Of a DNA stretch of 64,000 bases, positions 44,784 to 56,240 are shown piece after piece. The notes beneath the pieces are model-generated. The model was given only the letters and a program-made list of their open reading frames with translations, did not search any database and had not been told where the DNA came from. Source of the DNA: Aquanectria penicillioides. Its lineage: Eukaryota; Ascomycota; Sordariomycetes; Hypocreales; Nectriaceae. The DNA lies in assembly GCA_003415625.1 (NCBI GenBank), contig PYIU01000003.1, forward strand, positions 4,278,001-4,342,000, written 5' to 3'. Both the position numbers and the translations under genes were made by a program. The stretch's first letter is position 1; each line of letters starts with the position of its first letter.

Positions 44784-46328
44784 CTATAGGGGCTCGTGCT
44801 TGATGCATAGCAAGTTGGGGTCGTCCTCGTACGGCTGACCTGTTTTCAGCTGGTGGATGTTGCGAGTGCAGTAATCCACCTGGTGCCCAAGCGCCACGAT
44901 GGCGTCGTGGAGACCGTGTCCGCTGTAGCCGTTGGGCGCCGGGATGTTGTATGTGGCTGCCACCCTAGCTTGGGCCTGATGCTGCTCCTCTAGGATCTCG
45001 ATGCGACGCTTCATGGTCAAATTTTCTGCGAAAAGCTGACCGATGTAGTCAAGAAGATAGGCGTGGCGTGACATGCTCGCGGCGAGACGCTGCTCGGATT
45101 CTCGGATTTGCGCGGTGAATTGTGCGGTCAATTCATCCTTGAGCTTTCGGTACATTTGGAGACCCTGATCCTGGTGGTGGTGGCTCTCCCACTGGCGTCT
45201 CTGGGAGACGAGACCCTGCGGCGATGACGCTAACAGTTTGGCAGTCTTGGCGGGATCGTCCGGCTTGGCACCGTCGTCGATCTTGGTATCAGCAACTTCA
45301 CCGGCATTATCAAGAACCACGTCACCATCTATCGAGCTGACGGGCGTTTTTACGGTGTTTCCAGCCTCCTCGGGAGTTGATTCGAATCTATCAGGGCTAT
45401 GCTCATCAACAACAGCCGAATTCACCACAACTGGCGAAGGAGTGCTCAAAGACACAGAAGCGGCAACGCCACGACAGCATCGTTTGGGTCTTGAGGTCAT
45501 GTTGTGTTCAAGGGATTCACCCTCTGTGTCAAGTGCTTCGGAAGGCCGCTTTCTCGTTTCAATGGAAGGACCTGCGGGAGGCATGGAATTGGGAACGGGG
45601 CTTGACTCGAAGAGTGAGTCGGGAGCGGTGAGGGGAGTCGCAATGGATTCTTCAGACGCTGGTGTTGTCGGGCTACTATAGGCTTGTCCTGCGGGTGTCA
45701 TAGCAGTCCAGATGTCGGTTCCGGGGAACATGTCCTTAATGGCGGTGACGAGGCGCGGTCGGGTCGACAAGGTATCTTTGCCATAGACAGCCCGGAATGC
45801 AATCCAGTATGCCCAGTTCCAACCACCCTGGCGAAATGAAGCTGCTCGCCAAATGGCGTGCTGGCTGGTGATGTTCCTGTTGGAAGGAGTAAACTTGATG
45901 AGTGGGAGAACTTTGGCAAATGCCAGCTTGGTCCGATTGTCCCACTTCTGGGCACCCTCGGCAAGATAAATGTTCATGACTTCCTTGACGGCATGTTGGT
46001 CGTCCTCGGCGTGGGAAATTGCAATCGGCAGATTGACCTGGAGGCTCAGCGAGGCTATGGCATCGTAAATTGTTTGAGAGTAGGTGACTGGGCTGGGCTG
46101 CACATTCGATTCGGAGGCGGTGCTGGGGTTTGCGGCGGTGCCGAGCTCAGAGGCGGTGCATGTGGTGGGGGATGATTTATTCTTGGGGGTTGCGTTGGAC
46201 GAGCGAGAAGTCCTTGAAATGGGAGAGACTGTCTTGAGGGACCTGGGAGGAGTGACCGAATCGAAAGATGACACCTGGTTGGAGGTTCTCCTCTTGATCC
46301 TTTCGGACAGTCGTTTCGCAGGAGCCAT
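44784..46328 (-). CDS. unknown protein with C-terminal coiled coil
   Basis: Single-exon model of 514 residues from MAPAKRLSERIKRRTSNQ (ATG at 46328). I do not recognise the family. The N-terminus is basic and Ser/Thr-rich. Residues 80-215 look folded (QTIYDAIASLSLQVNLPIAI; SQHAIWRAASFRQGGWNWAY; IAFRAVYGKDTL). The middle is disordered and acidic with a KRCCRG patch. The C-terminal 140 residues form a predicted coiled coil (KLKDELTAQFTAQIRESEQR; LFAENLTMKRRIEILEEQH). The mix of basic N-terminus, disorder and coiled coil would fit a nuclear or scaffold protein, but this is only a description. Its promoter contains AG-rich simple sequence (46478-46512). Confidence 0.65.
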   Translation of the reverse strand: MAPAKRLSERIKRRTSNQVSSFDSVTPPRSLKTVSPISRTSRSSNATPKNKSSPTTCTASELGTAANPSTASESNVQPSPVTYSQTIYDAIASLSLQVNLPIAISHAEDDQHAVKEVMNIYLAEGAQKWDNRTKLAFAKVLPLIKFTPSNRNITSQHAIWRAASFRQGGWNWAYWIAFRAVYGKDTLSTRPRLVTAIKDMFPGTDIWTAMTPAGQAYSSPTTPASEESIATPLTAPDSLFESSPVPNSMPPAGPSIETRKRPSEALDTEGESLEHNMTSRPKRCCRGVAASVSLSTPSPVVVNSAVVDEHSPDRFESTPEEAGNTVKTPVSSIDGDVVLDNAGEVADTKIDDGAKPDDPAKTAKLLASSPQGLVSQRRQWESHHHQDQGLQMYRKLKDELTAQFTAQIRESEQRLAASMSRHAYLLDYIGQLFAENLTMKRRIEILEEQHQAQARVAATYNIPAPNGYSGHGLHDAIVALGHQVDYCTRNIHQLKTGQPYEDDPNLLCIKHEPL

Positions 46329-47723
46329 GTTTGGCAAATGATGGCAGTTCAAGTGACGAGATGCTGGAGTTGGGATGAAAATGGTGAGTGAGATTGGAGT
46401 TGTGGGATGAAATCAGCCAAAGAGTAGATGGAAAGAGAAGAAACGAGAAGAGAGGAGAATGGGACGAGGACGAAGAGGAAGAAGGAGAAGAAGAAGAAGA
46501 AGAAGAAGAGAAAAGGGGAGAAAGGGAGAAAGGTGAGGTGAAGGTGAGGACGTCAAGGTGCTCCCCGACTGGCTCGAGAGTGATGGGCAGGTGGCAGGTG
46601 GCAGGTGGCCGGCAAACACAATGGGAGAATTAAATAGAGTCGGCCAACAATGGCAATAAGTAAATGAAAAGGAAGAAAAGAAGAAGAAGAAGAACGCCGT
46701 GAATAAAACCATAGGTTTGATCAGTTGTGATGCATGGCATTAGGCGGAAGGCAACGTCAACAAAGTACAGGAAAAAGTGAGGCCGAGTGAAGTGATTCGC
46801 AGCAGCACGTCAAGGTCGGCCCCATCCGACGCCCACAGCGAGACAGCCTTGTGACCTCACACGGCGAAAAGAAAAGAGCAGATGAGAGCGAGCGCATCTT
46901 AGTATTTGGGGGGGTGGGGGGGTGTGGGTAACAGTGGGTGCAATCAGAGACGCATGGTATCCAAAGCCAAAAACCAAGGTTTTTAAGGCAGCGCATATGC
47001 TTCCCTTCCCCATTGAGTTGTCATACTGCGCTACAGCGCTGCATGCTCCATGATGCACGGCACGGGTCATGGAGAAAATAGCCTCTCGTCGCTAATTAGT
47101 AAACGTACCGAGGAGCCACAGCGAGAGGGTCTAGAAGATCCGTTCGCAGCGTATCACGATGCACGGTAGCTCCGTGGTCCACAAACACCCACAGCCATGA
47201 TACGTCACTAATGCAACCAGCTCGGTGTCGCATGTCGGTTTGATCAACTTTAATCGGGTGAAACCGAAATACCGCTGGGGCGTCTCCAAAAAAAAAAGAC
47301 CCACGAGTAGTAGTGTACGGATAGTGTACCGGTATAACGCGATGCTCTGATTCAGACCTCACGGTGCATGCAGTCCGTATATGCAGAACCTGGAGGCCCC
47401 GCCTTGTCCTTCACACGCCCCTTGTTGCCGATTGACCAAATAATCCCTAGTCGTTATTCACACTCCTGGCAAACACCTGAGGCGCGGGCCATTTTGCTTG
47501 GACCAGCTGGTCGATTCGTAGATTGGCTTAGTGGGCGATTCAGTCACGGCTCATGCGTATAAAAGGCAAACAACCCTCCTGGGCCCGCCAAACGTTCCTA
47601 TACGCCGTCCCCGAGAATTGCCACTAGAGATTCCCTGAATCTACTAAATAGAGCAAAAGGAAGAAATCGCCCCTTTTGTCATTTCTTTTCTAATCACTGA
47701 TATCTGTTGCACTGACTGTGGTC
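46329..47723. other. divergent intergenic region with GAA tract and TATA box
   Basis: A GAA/GGA-rich tract lies at 46478-46512 and G runs near 46910. A TATAAAAGG element (47558-47566) lies 158 bp before the next ATG. No additional gene is supported. Confidence 0.5.
47558..47566 (+). promoter_or_regulatory. TATA box upstream of the zinc-ribbon microprotein
   Basis: TATAAAAGG is a full-consensus TATA element. It lies about 158 bp upstream of the ATG at 47724, a plausible distance for a fungal promoter with a short leader. Confidence 0.5.
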
Positions 47724-47981
47724 ATGGATCCAAATACAGAGTCCGTTGATCGCAAGGATCATAAGAAATACAACATCCCCTGTCCAAGGTGTAATTCCAA
47801 GGCCCCGGTTGGCGCCGTGTGCCCCAACTGCAAAAAGAGCGTGAGAGACCACGACGCGACCAAGAAAAGCAAGTTCCCTGATCCTAATCCTACCCCGGAA
47901 TCCAGTCCCGAGCTCCAGCCTCGAAAGGACGTGCCGGCTGAGATCCCGAAGCCTGGTCCCAAAAAGTCTGGTTCTAGATGA
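47724..47981 (+). CDS. zinc-ribbon-like microprotein, unknown function
   Basis: 85 residues from MDPNTESVDRKDHKKYN. It has a four-Cys ribbon, CPRCNSKAPVGAVCPNC (CxxC-x10-CxxC), near residues 19-35. The remainder is polar, rich in Lys, Pro, Asp and Glu (TPESSPELQPRKDVPAEIPK), and ends KKSGSR. It has no signal peptide or hydrophobic segment, so it is likely cytosolic or nuclear. The TATA box upstream and a clean ATG context support a real gene, but it is short and I know no named relative. An in-frame codon at 47718 is GTG and is not used. Confidence 0.55.
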   Translation: MDPNTESVDRKDHKKYNIPCPRCNSKAPVGAVCPNCKKSVRDHDATKKSKFPDPNPTPESSPELQPRKDVPAEIPKPGPKKSGSR

Positions 47982-48309
47982 TGGCTTTCGTTACCCTGAA
48001 TGGTCTCCACGAGAGCTCAGAAGGCAATCCATCGCTGATGCACGGAGACGAACAAGAAAAATATTCAATAAAATAAAACATGCCACTGGTTTTCCAGTAA
48101 TGCTATTGGATTTCCTCGTCCACTTTGCCATAAATTATAGTGTTTAATGCCTCTGCAACCATCTCCACTTTGCTCTTTACGATTACCATCCAGGTAGTAC
48201 TTTGGGATCCATTGGGATCCATTGGGCCCAATGTAACAAGGCAATCTTGGAACACTCTAAATCAGGTGTTCTTCTGGTCCCTCCTTCTCCTACCTTGGTT
48301 CCCATGTTG

Positions 48310-49281
48310 TTAATTCGCCCAGGCATTTCCTGGGCCCATGGATGAAGGTTCAACCCTCGGGGTGTCCCTACTCACAGTTCCGTAACCACGAGACCCATTT
48401 TCTTGGTCCCGACCCGACTCTTCATCTTCCCCAGACCCAGCCGTTAGCAATGGTCGTCTGCGCCGTTGTTCACCGGGTGTTTGTTCATGGTGACGTTGCT
48501 GTGAGGAGCTCCACCAAGGCGTGCCCCGTCGAACAAAGAACAGCCTGATTACCTGTTTTCGATGTCAGTCTCTACCTTTGATGCTCGGGCAAAGATCCTT
48601 CAAATACCTGCACCAGCCCAGTCATGACAACTACCGCCAGGGCCACTCCGGAATCCTTTTGCATTGAGCTCTTCCAGGGTTCCCTGCAGGCCAGGGTTCG
48701 TCCATACATCTCGGCGCATGTACTCGGAGTCGTGTTGGGAAATGGGTATGCGCGGTCTTTGATGGAGTTGAGTCCGCAGCAGTTGAAAGCATCTTGGATG
48801 CTCCTAATCCCAGATATATCGTGTGCGCGAAACATGTCCATCCATTTTTTATCCAACTTGCACTCCAACACCGAGGAGGGAGCCACGTCTTCGAAAAGCA
48901 GGGTTGCAAGAATCGTGGTGACTAGTGCTTGGAGGATCTGTAGGATGAAGGGTGTGAGTTCATTGAGGTGTCCAGGTGAACCCAAAGGTTTGCGGAGGAA
49001 TTGGGAGTGAAACAAAGCGTTCAAAGAAGCTACTATGGGGAGAATGATGGTAATGACAGATACTACGGGTGATGTGGGTAGAGAGAGCGACGTATTCCGA
49101 ATGTGAATGAGCCTAATGGCATAATCAGTGACGAAACAGCTTCGATGTCCCAGGCATCACCCACACGGCAACGACAACTAATAAGAAGCTGGCCTGTGAC
49201 CTTCGTTAGCTTGGCTTACTCTCGGATTCATTTTATCCTTGTGTGTCTCACAATCAAGTACACGAGCGTCAGCTTGGCCAT
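48310..49281 (-). CDS. fungal tetraspanin
   Basis: Four exons: 49252-49281 (MAKLTLVYLI), 49165-49193, 48608-49112 and 48310-48552, giving 268 residues. Hydrophobic segments are ASFLLVVVAVLIHI, SPVVSVITIILPIVASLNA, TPFILQILQALVTTILATLL and VALAVVVMTGLVQ: four membrane helices. A large loop between helices 3 and 4 holds the tetraspanin CCG motif (AFNCCGLNSIKDRAYPF) and further Cys. The C-terminal tail is cytosolic, starting RLFFVRRGTPWWSS, polar and charged. Fungal tetraspanins (Pls1/Tsp families) organise membrane domains; some are needed for appressorium function. Introns are 49194-49251, 49113-49164 and 48553-48607. Tiny exons 1 and 2 rely on phase and splice consensus. Confidence 0.8.
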
Positions 49282-50180
49282 CGTGGAAAAGGAAAGGAAT
49301 GGGAGCAACAGTACGCAAGTTCGGAGATATGAACAGTGAATGAGGGATGGGATCAAAATGAACCAAGGTCCCAAAGAAAGACACGGGCGCTTTATAAGAA
49401 ATTTCTCCAACTATCAGTTACGTAGACTGCTACGGGAGGCTGGCATATGTTGGCTTGTTAGTATACACTTTCTCGGATGCGGGAGGCCCTCCACTGCGGG
49501 GAATAGCACGATAGCGGCCCAAAAAGAAGCCCCCCAGGAAGTAAAATCAATACTTTGGGCAGTTTGGGACAATTCGTGCCAAAGAACAGGCTGCGCCATG
49601 TTGAATGTTGAAGGGGGCCGACTACAACTTTGGGCTGGAGGCCCACCACCAACCCGATTCCTCTGCAAAGCCTCATCTTACCCCCTTGACCACCGGTTTT
49701 TCGACGGAAAATGCCTCACGGAAGCAAATAGAAATACACGGTGCAAATAGAAACTATACCGCATCATACGTATTGGGATCAAATACACACTAACACACTC
49801 TGATATCCGAACAAGGTTAGCCTTGTCTCGGTCCTAAAGATGTCTCGTCTCTTTGGGTTTTTTTTTTCTTTTCCATCCCAAGTTTCCGAGGAGAAAAGTA
49901 TAAGGATGAGTTTTAAAATACAGATTAAATGCAAATGCTTGTGTTTCTGACAGAAGAGAAATAAGTGTAGTAGCATGGGGCAGTTCAACGAACGTCAGAC
50001 CCGTCATGTTCAGGCGCAAGAAACGAGTTAGTCAAAGTGCACATTGCAAAAAATACAACACGGATCCAGTCCACACAAATGTAAGCAGAATCGGAAGAAA
50101 TGAAACAAAGACACAGACGCAAGGCATTTCTCAAATAAATGAGCGTGAATAGCAAGGTGGCATGATCCTGATAGATCCAT
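49282..50180. other. tetraspanin promoter and 3' region of the C2H2 gene
   Basis: No supported gene. A T run lies at about 49858-49870. Confidence 0.5.
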
Positions 50181-52082
50181 CTATCGCGACGGCGTCTGGG
50201 GCTGCTCCAGCTTACCCCATGGCTCGGGAAAGAAGCCGCTGGGCATCTCGTCCTGGACCGATGTCGCTGAGCTGGGCATGGCCGGGTCGGACAGGCTGGA
50301 TGAAAAGGACGAATCCGATACAGACAGGGGGTCGAGCTCGCTGCCGAATCCGTCGAGATTGAAACCCTCGTCTGCCGAAAAGTCAATGTTATTCAACACG
50401 TCGAGGAAGTCGTAGTTCTGTTCCTCGGGGAAGTTTGGAGGAGGCGGGATCGACTCCATGATTCGGCGCCCTAAATCTCGGATCACATCTTTAACATTGG
50501 ACTTGATGTCGTCTTCGACATCCATAATAGCTCTCTCAACTTCCTGCTCAACGTGGTAGCGAATCATGGGCGTCACTCGGGACATGTAAAACTTCCGGTA
50601 CTCCTGGTCATTGTAGGAATTTGAAGCTTGGCCAGCAGTTTGATCGACAATGTCATGGTCTATTTATTTTCAGCGTCGAAGCTGTTTTGGAGCTTGATTG
50701 CGAATACTTACAAGGAGAAGGGATATCTGGCGAGTCTGGGTCTACCTCGAACAGGATGCAATACCACTCCTTCCACTTCTCCCCCGACGTCATCTGAACT
50801 CGCTTTTGTAGTTTTTCCCACTTAGTCTTGTCAAACCCGTCCACGAGATTTCGGTTGACGGTCTTCGGATCCTTGAGTGGACAGGGCGTGTCCTTCCGCT
50901 GGTGGCTCCTGAGCTGTTCTTCCTTGTCGAACGATCGAAAACAGCGGTGGCACTGATGCGGCGGAAGTCGATGGCTTCGTTTGAGGTGCTCCCTCGATGA
51001 TGTTAGAGCCCGAAGCACTTGGAAAGCAAAACGCATGACTTACTTTACTCTGTGAACCTCAGTCCAGCCCGGGCCCAAACAAGTCCGGTGATTCTTGAAC
51101 CTCTGGGGGTCGAACTTGTAGTACGGGCAAGCGTACTTGAGGCGCGTATCGTCGCTGATAGTCTTAGCCTTCTTCTTTTGGTGGTTCTGCTTAGAGTCGT
51201 CGTCGTCGTCGTCGTCGTTGCTGTGGTTCGCATTGCCGTCATCGCGACGATGCTGCCTCTTTTGCCCCGCCGCTTGAGATTCCCGGCTGCCTGACCTGAA
51301 ACCACTTGAAGATTGTTGCGACGAAGAAGTTGAAGAAAATTCTTCGCCGCAACCATCATCAAGTGTTTCCAGCTTCTTCTCGATGCATTCTACGATGACA
51401 GCCATCAACGATTCTACAATATGCTTCTTGCGGCAACGCAGCTGCTGGTTGATATGATACTCCAGGTAGGCCGCCGACGATGCCGAGAGGTTTCGGTTTG
51501 ATTGGGTTGAATCGGCGGCTTGCCTTCCCTCGTTCGAGGATCGAGACACGTTGAGGGGCCTGGAATTGTTCGTGGCCTGCGAGTGACGTTTTGTCTGGCC
51601 GCTTCTACTATTTGAAAAAGGGTCAGGACAAGGAGCTGATTCTGTCAAGCAAAAGCACAAACTCACCCGAAGGCTGGAGAACCTTCACGGTCCCTGCCGC
51701 GCTCCTCCACGGTACGGTTGTGCTCAAGTTGATCAGAGGTGCTTGGGGTAGATTTCTGTCCAGGACTATGAGCACTTGCAAGCGGTTCTCAATGCATATA
51801 GGCAAGGGAAATTCTAACCTTGGGTGATTTTTTAGGTAAAGTCTGTTTAGGTGGTTGGGGTGAGGCTTTCTCTCTTGTGACGAAGACCTGCTCTTCTGCC
51901 CGAGGCATATCCGGTTCTGGGTAGCCCAGACGGTTCTTGAGAAGGATTTCGAAACGGCGAGGAGCCTTGATCCACCGTTTCAAGGATCTCGGAGTCAGTG
52001 AGCTCTTTGACAATTTTGAAGGACGATTATTTCTATATCGATGGAAGGAGAATTGGCTAGCTTTGTCTAGGACCGAGGGCAT
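50181..52082 (-). CDS. C2H2-type zinc-finger regulator, five exons
   Basis: Exons 51819-52082, 51667-51755, 51044-51607, 50712-50992 and 50181-50659 encode 558 residues. The first 210 residues are basic and Ser-rich; an Asp run and basic patch follow (DDDDDDDSKQNHQKKKAK). Then comes the fungal signature YACPYYKFDPQRFKNHRTCL, GWTEVHRVKEHLKRSH and a C2H2 finger PHQCHRCFRSFDKEEQLRSH. That order is common in a fungal family of putative nuclear regulators. The C-terminus has a helix (YHVEQEVERAIMDVEDDI) and an acidic Ser/Asp-rich region. Each junction is in phase; introns have GTTAGA, GTGAGT, GTAAGT and GTAAGT donors. Function beyond DNA binding is not inferable. Confidence 0.82.
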
Positions 52083-53876
52083 TCTGCCACCAAAGATATT
52101 CTCGAGAGCGAGCGGCCAAGGCTAGCTCATTGTCAACTCGACCGTTGGCGTAGCTGTTGCTGGTCCTTTTTTTTTTTTTTTGCTTTTGCTTTTTTAATTG
52201 TAACTGTCTTCAACGTCAATGGAATAAGAGATTGGCTGGTTTCCAAGATGCGAATGGTTGAGGCTTGGAACCTCGAGGGGGGAAGGGATCCCTGGCTAAA
52301 GCTGGGAGGTGAGACAGATAAGTACGGCCTGTGAATGCAAGCCAACTCATCCACGCACACGCGCGATATGCGAATGCGCAAATGCGCAAACCACTTCTGG
52401 GGGTTCCACAAAGCGTCCTGCGCCGTGACGGAAACCCCAATGGCCAGGAGGAGGATAAGGGTTGTCACCCCGAGCTTACACAGTAGTGGGTTGACCAGCA
52501 CGAGGCGGCCGCATGGCGTGCGGGCTGCTGTATGACTTTGCTGTTCTCGCATGGGACGAGCGAATCCAATGGCTTCAATGCAATGCATCATGCCATTCAT
52601 GTGCTCTGACCCATCCAGTTGAGGGCTTGGTATAGACTGATCAGTCAGCCCGGCCACGGAGGGCGACCAAGAGAATGGTTCGCGAACCATCTGAATCAGT
52701 GACACGAGACCCGACTGGGCGAGCACTCAGCCCCCGCGCCGCCGAACACAGACAGCAAATGAAATGCCCTCGTTTGCAGTAGTTCATCCTGCAAACGATG
52801 CGGGGTGGCCATAGCGAAGTGTTGGAGATGGTTCGTGAAGGGGAAAACCAGATCGACGATGACGCTTAAAGAGCCTCAATCCAAGAACTCTGCAAACTTA
52901 GCAAACCTGCGATTGACCAGATATGTTGCTAGAGCCTCAGTGTTGATGTGGATTAGATCAAAGAGCTGATACTCCATAAGTTTGACCATTCGAGTCGCAT
53001 TTTCCCGAGAGAGTGTGTCGAATTTGGACGTGTCGTTTTATCTTCACTACATGAGTTGAAGTCGTTGTTCCCCTCGATATCTCATCATGTAGGAAATACT
53101 TGCGTCGAAGGCTAAGGGTTGAAGCTAAACCAGCTGCAAGGATAGGTTTCAGCTTGCTTGAACGGGAGTAAATGCCGCCTTAGTGATGGTGCGGCTTTCT
53201 ACCACGACTATGGTTTCTTGGACAAGACGATATTGGGCGCCATATGCGCACTACCTACATGCATGACTTGCAGGGAGGGGCATAACCTCGATGAGGAACA
53301 ACTCTACTCTGACACGGGAATTTTGATAGCTTCACTTTCTTGAAAGCACCGTTAGGCTTGTAATACCACTGTTTGGGTCCTCGATTTCACTTCTGTTGCT
53401 CCGTCTTGCCCTTGTTCTCGGTGCTTGGCACCCTCCAAATACCGACCGAGATGAAGACAGAAAAATAAAAGGATAAGAGTATCCTAAGACAAAAATAAAT
53501 TTATAAAAAAAATGAGAATAAAATACACTGAAACTAACACATCGCCTCTAAATAACGCCCAGTTACGTACGCACTTTGCTTTTGGTGTGCTTCTTCCACG
53601 TTATCCTGAACGCATTCGGTTTTTTTTTTCCTTTACGAAAGGCTGCTTTTTACTTTCAACAATGCGCTAACCTCCGTTTTCTCCGTCACTTCACTGCCAT
53701 TATCTAAGTTTCTCCTCATGTTTTCCTGTTGGCGGTTGATCACGCGAGACAGGGTGGTCGCGTGGTCTGAATGCCACAGTGCAACTCGCACTTCGGCTTT
53801 GGAGACATATTTTCATCTTGGAGATTTATTTCTTGATCGCATCTGGAGCACCGATGATCTTCTCAAGTTTCGCGAG
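52083..53876. other. 1.8-kb region without a supported gene
   Basis: A frame on the minus strand (52133-52726) is open but has no family signal and ends in poly-Lys from an A/T run, so it is not called. AT-rich sequence lies at 53455-53540. Confidence 0.5.
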
Positions 53877-54803
53877 CTACCTGTTGAGTAGTCCATTGAC
53901 GACGCGGTGGGACCGGGACTCGAGCTGATGAACTTCACGCTCGATGCTGGTAGGATAATTACTTGGAAGATTAAGAAGCTTCTCCGCCCATTCTTCCGTA
54001 TTCTTGTCGCACCAACTGTAAAGGTTGGATTGACACTCTTCGTCGATCACCGCGATGGCGTCATCGGAAATCCACTCTGTGGCTCGGGCTGTTAAGTCCA
54101 CATTGGGATTTCGCAATGGATAAGCCAGCTTCTTAAACAGGTCACCCGCTTTGTCCATCACTTCTTGTCTGGTGGTACACTTCTTGGCTTTCAATAGTTG
54201 ACGATCGCTCTCTGTATCTGAACTCGAACCTGCCATGTAGGTCGGTGGCCCATCTTCAAGGAGGTTTGCTTGGATAATACGTGCGTACGCGCCTTCGACC
54301 AACTTGTTGGATGGAGCGATCCATGCGATCTTGTGATCCGATGCCAAAAGCGATCGACAGATTCCTGTTGCGAGACTGGTCTTGCCAGATCCTGGTCCGC
54401 CGTCCACGAAAGCGTAACCTCCAGCATCTTGGAGACCGTTCAGGACTGCCGCGTGATCTGTACCGAACTTCTCAGCACCCAGGTCCTCTTTTAGACGCCG
54501 CGAGATGTTCAGGAATACCTTTGGGGCCGGTTGTCGTCGGAAGTCCAAGATGTACTTCCAGAACGCCGATGCTTGGCTGGCCCTCGCAAACTTGTTCAAA
54601 TCCGCGACGGGTGCACATTCCTTCTCGTGGGTCTCATCGTTAACCGTAACAAAAAGACGAGCCTTCATGGTCGATATCTCGCTGCCTTCCGTAGCCAGTT
54701 TCTCGAACATGCCATGGTTCACCGCGACCGCTGGGACGATGGGCCTTCCGTTGGACGTCATTGACCGTCCAAGCGCTGAGAAAAGGTCAGGAAGGATTCC
54801 CAC
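53877..54803 (-). pseudogene. SF1 helicase-like P-loop fragment, part of a broken gene
   Basis: Longest intact piece (from an in-frame ATG at 54761) of a decayed gene. It carries a Walker A (FVDGGPGSGKTSLATGI), motif Ia-like IAWIAPSNKLVEGA and a Walker B-like IAVIDEECQ. It then stops at 53877 with no motifs III-VI, so the helicase core is less than half present. Upstream on the same strand (54804-56240) related coding sequence continues only with frameshifts and stops. The arrangement resembles fungal NAM7/UPF1-type SF1 helicase proteins found in accessory regions. It is not expected to be an active helicase. Confidence 0.6.
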
Positions 54804-56240
54804 GCCAGGTTTTACTCATGACCTCAGCAGGTAAGCTCGTCTTGCTCGTCGAATGAAGAAGCAAATTGTCCGGCATGCTCCAATACAGTCAACTTGCGTG
54901 AATGATAAGTGACTCGTTGGGATATTTCGTGAAAACCCCATCACCAGGGGCCTGAAGGAGGGTGAAGAGGTCATTTGTCAAACAAGCCTGGAAGCGCTCT
55001 CGCAATATGTCATTCCTTCTTCTCTCCTCTGTGCCTTCTTATGTCTGTGTTGCTTCAAACCGTTCTCAGACTTGGTCATAAGCTAGGCTGATGCTTGAGT
55101 TGAGGTCGAAAATTACGACTTCTTTCTCGGCTTCATCTGTAGGGACACGAGAAGTATGTTGCCTATCCGACGTTGAAACATAGAAGTAGCAGCGCTCGCC
55201 AATTTCTGGCAGAAGTTTCAACACGTCTTTGCAGGACAATAAAAAGTATTGATATGGCGGGACGTGGCCGGCCGGAATTCCATAAACGGCTAAGTCATTC
55301 TCCTTAGGCCCCTGGACGTTAGATGGGTCTCGGATGATTGCCACGTCCAGATCAGCGCTGCGGAAACCTTTGACGCGTTGTCGGCATAGATCAACTTCTT
55401 TAGTAATACCTCCAATCAAAGAGACGCTTCAATTATGAACTAAAAAGAAAACCGCAGCGGCTGGGGTAGGAACATCAGGTCGAAGGACCTCATTGATTTC
55501 AAAATTGCCATAGTCAAGGCCACTGCCGTTTTCGGGCGATTTTTGCATGGATGGGGCGTAAGGAACTGCCCATTACTCAAGAGCAGTATGCCTTGGCTGC
55601 CATCGTTGGGTGAATGTACTTTCGACACAAAAGCAGATACTCATGGAAACCACACGTCCCGAGCGCTGCATCTCAGCGCGTTGGGAAGCTTAGAGTTGGC
55701 TTGTTGGATATCAAGTCACTCTTCTAGAAACTGGAATCCAGGTTGTCGGTCTTCTCAAGCGTGGATCACTTTCAACTTGTTCGAAGAGATGTCTACCCGA
55801 AACGCATTGAATCCATTCTCTGCACACGCAATGAATCTGGCAGGCTTCGCGTCAATAATAGAAAAGTTGCCAGTCTTCTCAACATCGCTTGGATCGGCAA
55901 GTCGACCGGCCCAAGAGTCTTCAGCAGCCCCTATTCTGTCGTCAAGGCCTCCGATGGAGGAACATCATGGTTCAGCAGAATGAATGTGATACCAGACGAT
56001 GATTCAGTAGCAGGGATGTCATCAACTTGAACGCCACTCTCAATGTGGTTCAAAAAGACGACGATCTTCGCTGGGAAGTACTTGGAATTGTGTTAGCAAA
56101 CTTGAAAACGCAATGAGAAAGTAGGTGTCGTGTGTACTCCGATAGCGAAGTTGACCTCTGATCGCAGTCCAGCAAACTTACCAACACCGATGCGCTTGAC
56201 AGTCTCATGATGATTTCCGGTCATCTTTTCTGCTGCAAAA
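54804..56240 (-). pseudogene. upstream remains of the helicase-like gene
   Basis: In order on the minus strand: an ATG near 56230 (MTGNHHETVKRIGV) followed by GTAAGT; KIVVFLNHIESGVQVDDIP and SGITFILLNHDVPPSEALT; a frame change; RIGAAEDSWAGRLADPSD and NFSIIDAKPARFIACAENGF; a stop near 55767. Then VHSPNDGSQGILLLSNG (55440-55628), VDLCRQRVKGFRSADLDVA (55066-55419), and ERFQACLTNDLFTLLQAPGD with a TGA. The pieces look like one protein but need at least two frameshifts and two stops to be ignored. Some breaks might be introns that I could not place. Confidence 0.5.

Noticed and set aside
52133..52726. 197-residue open frame on the minus strand
   Set aside because: Its end is poly-Lys encoded by an A/T run and it has no family signature.
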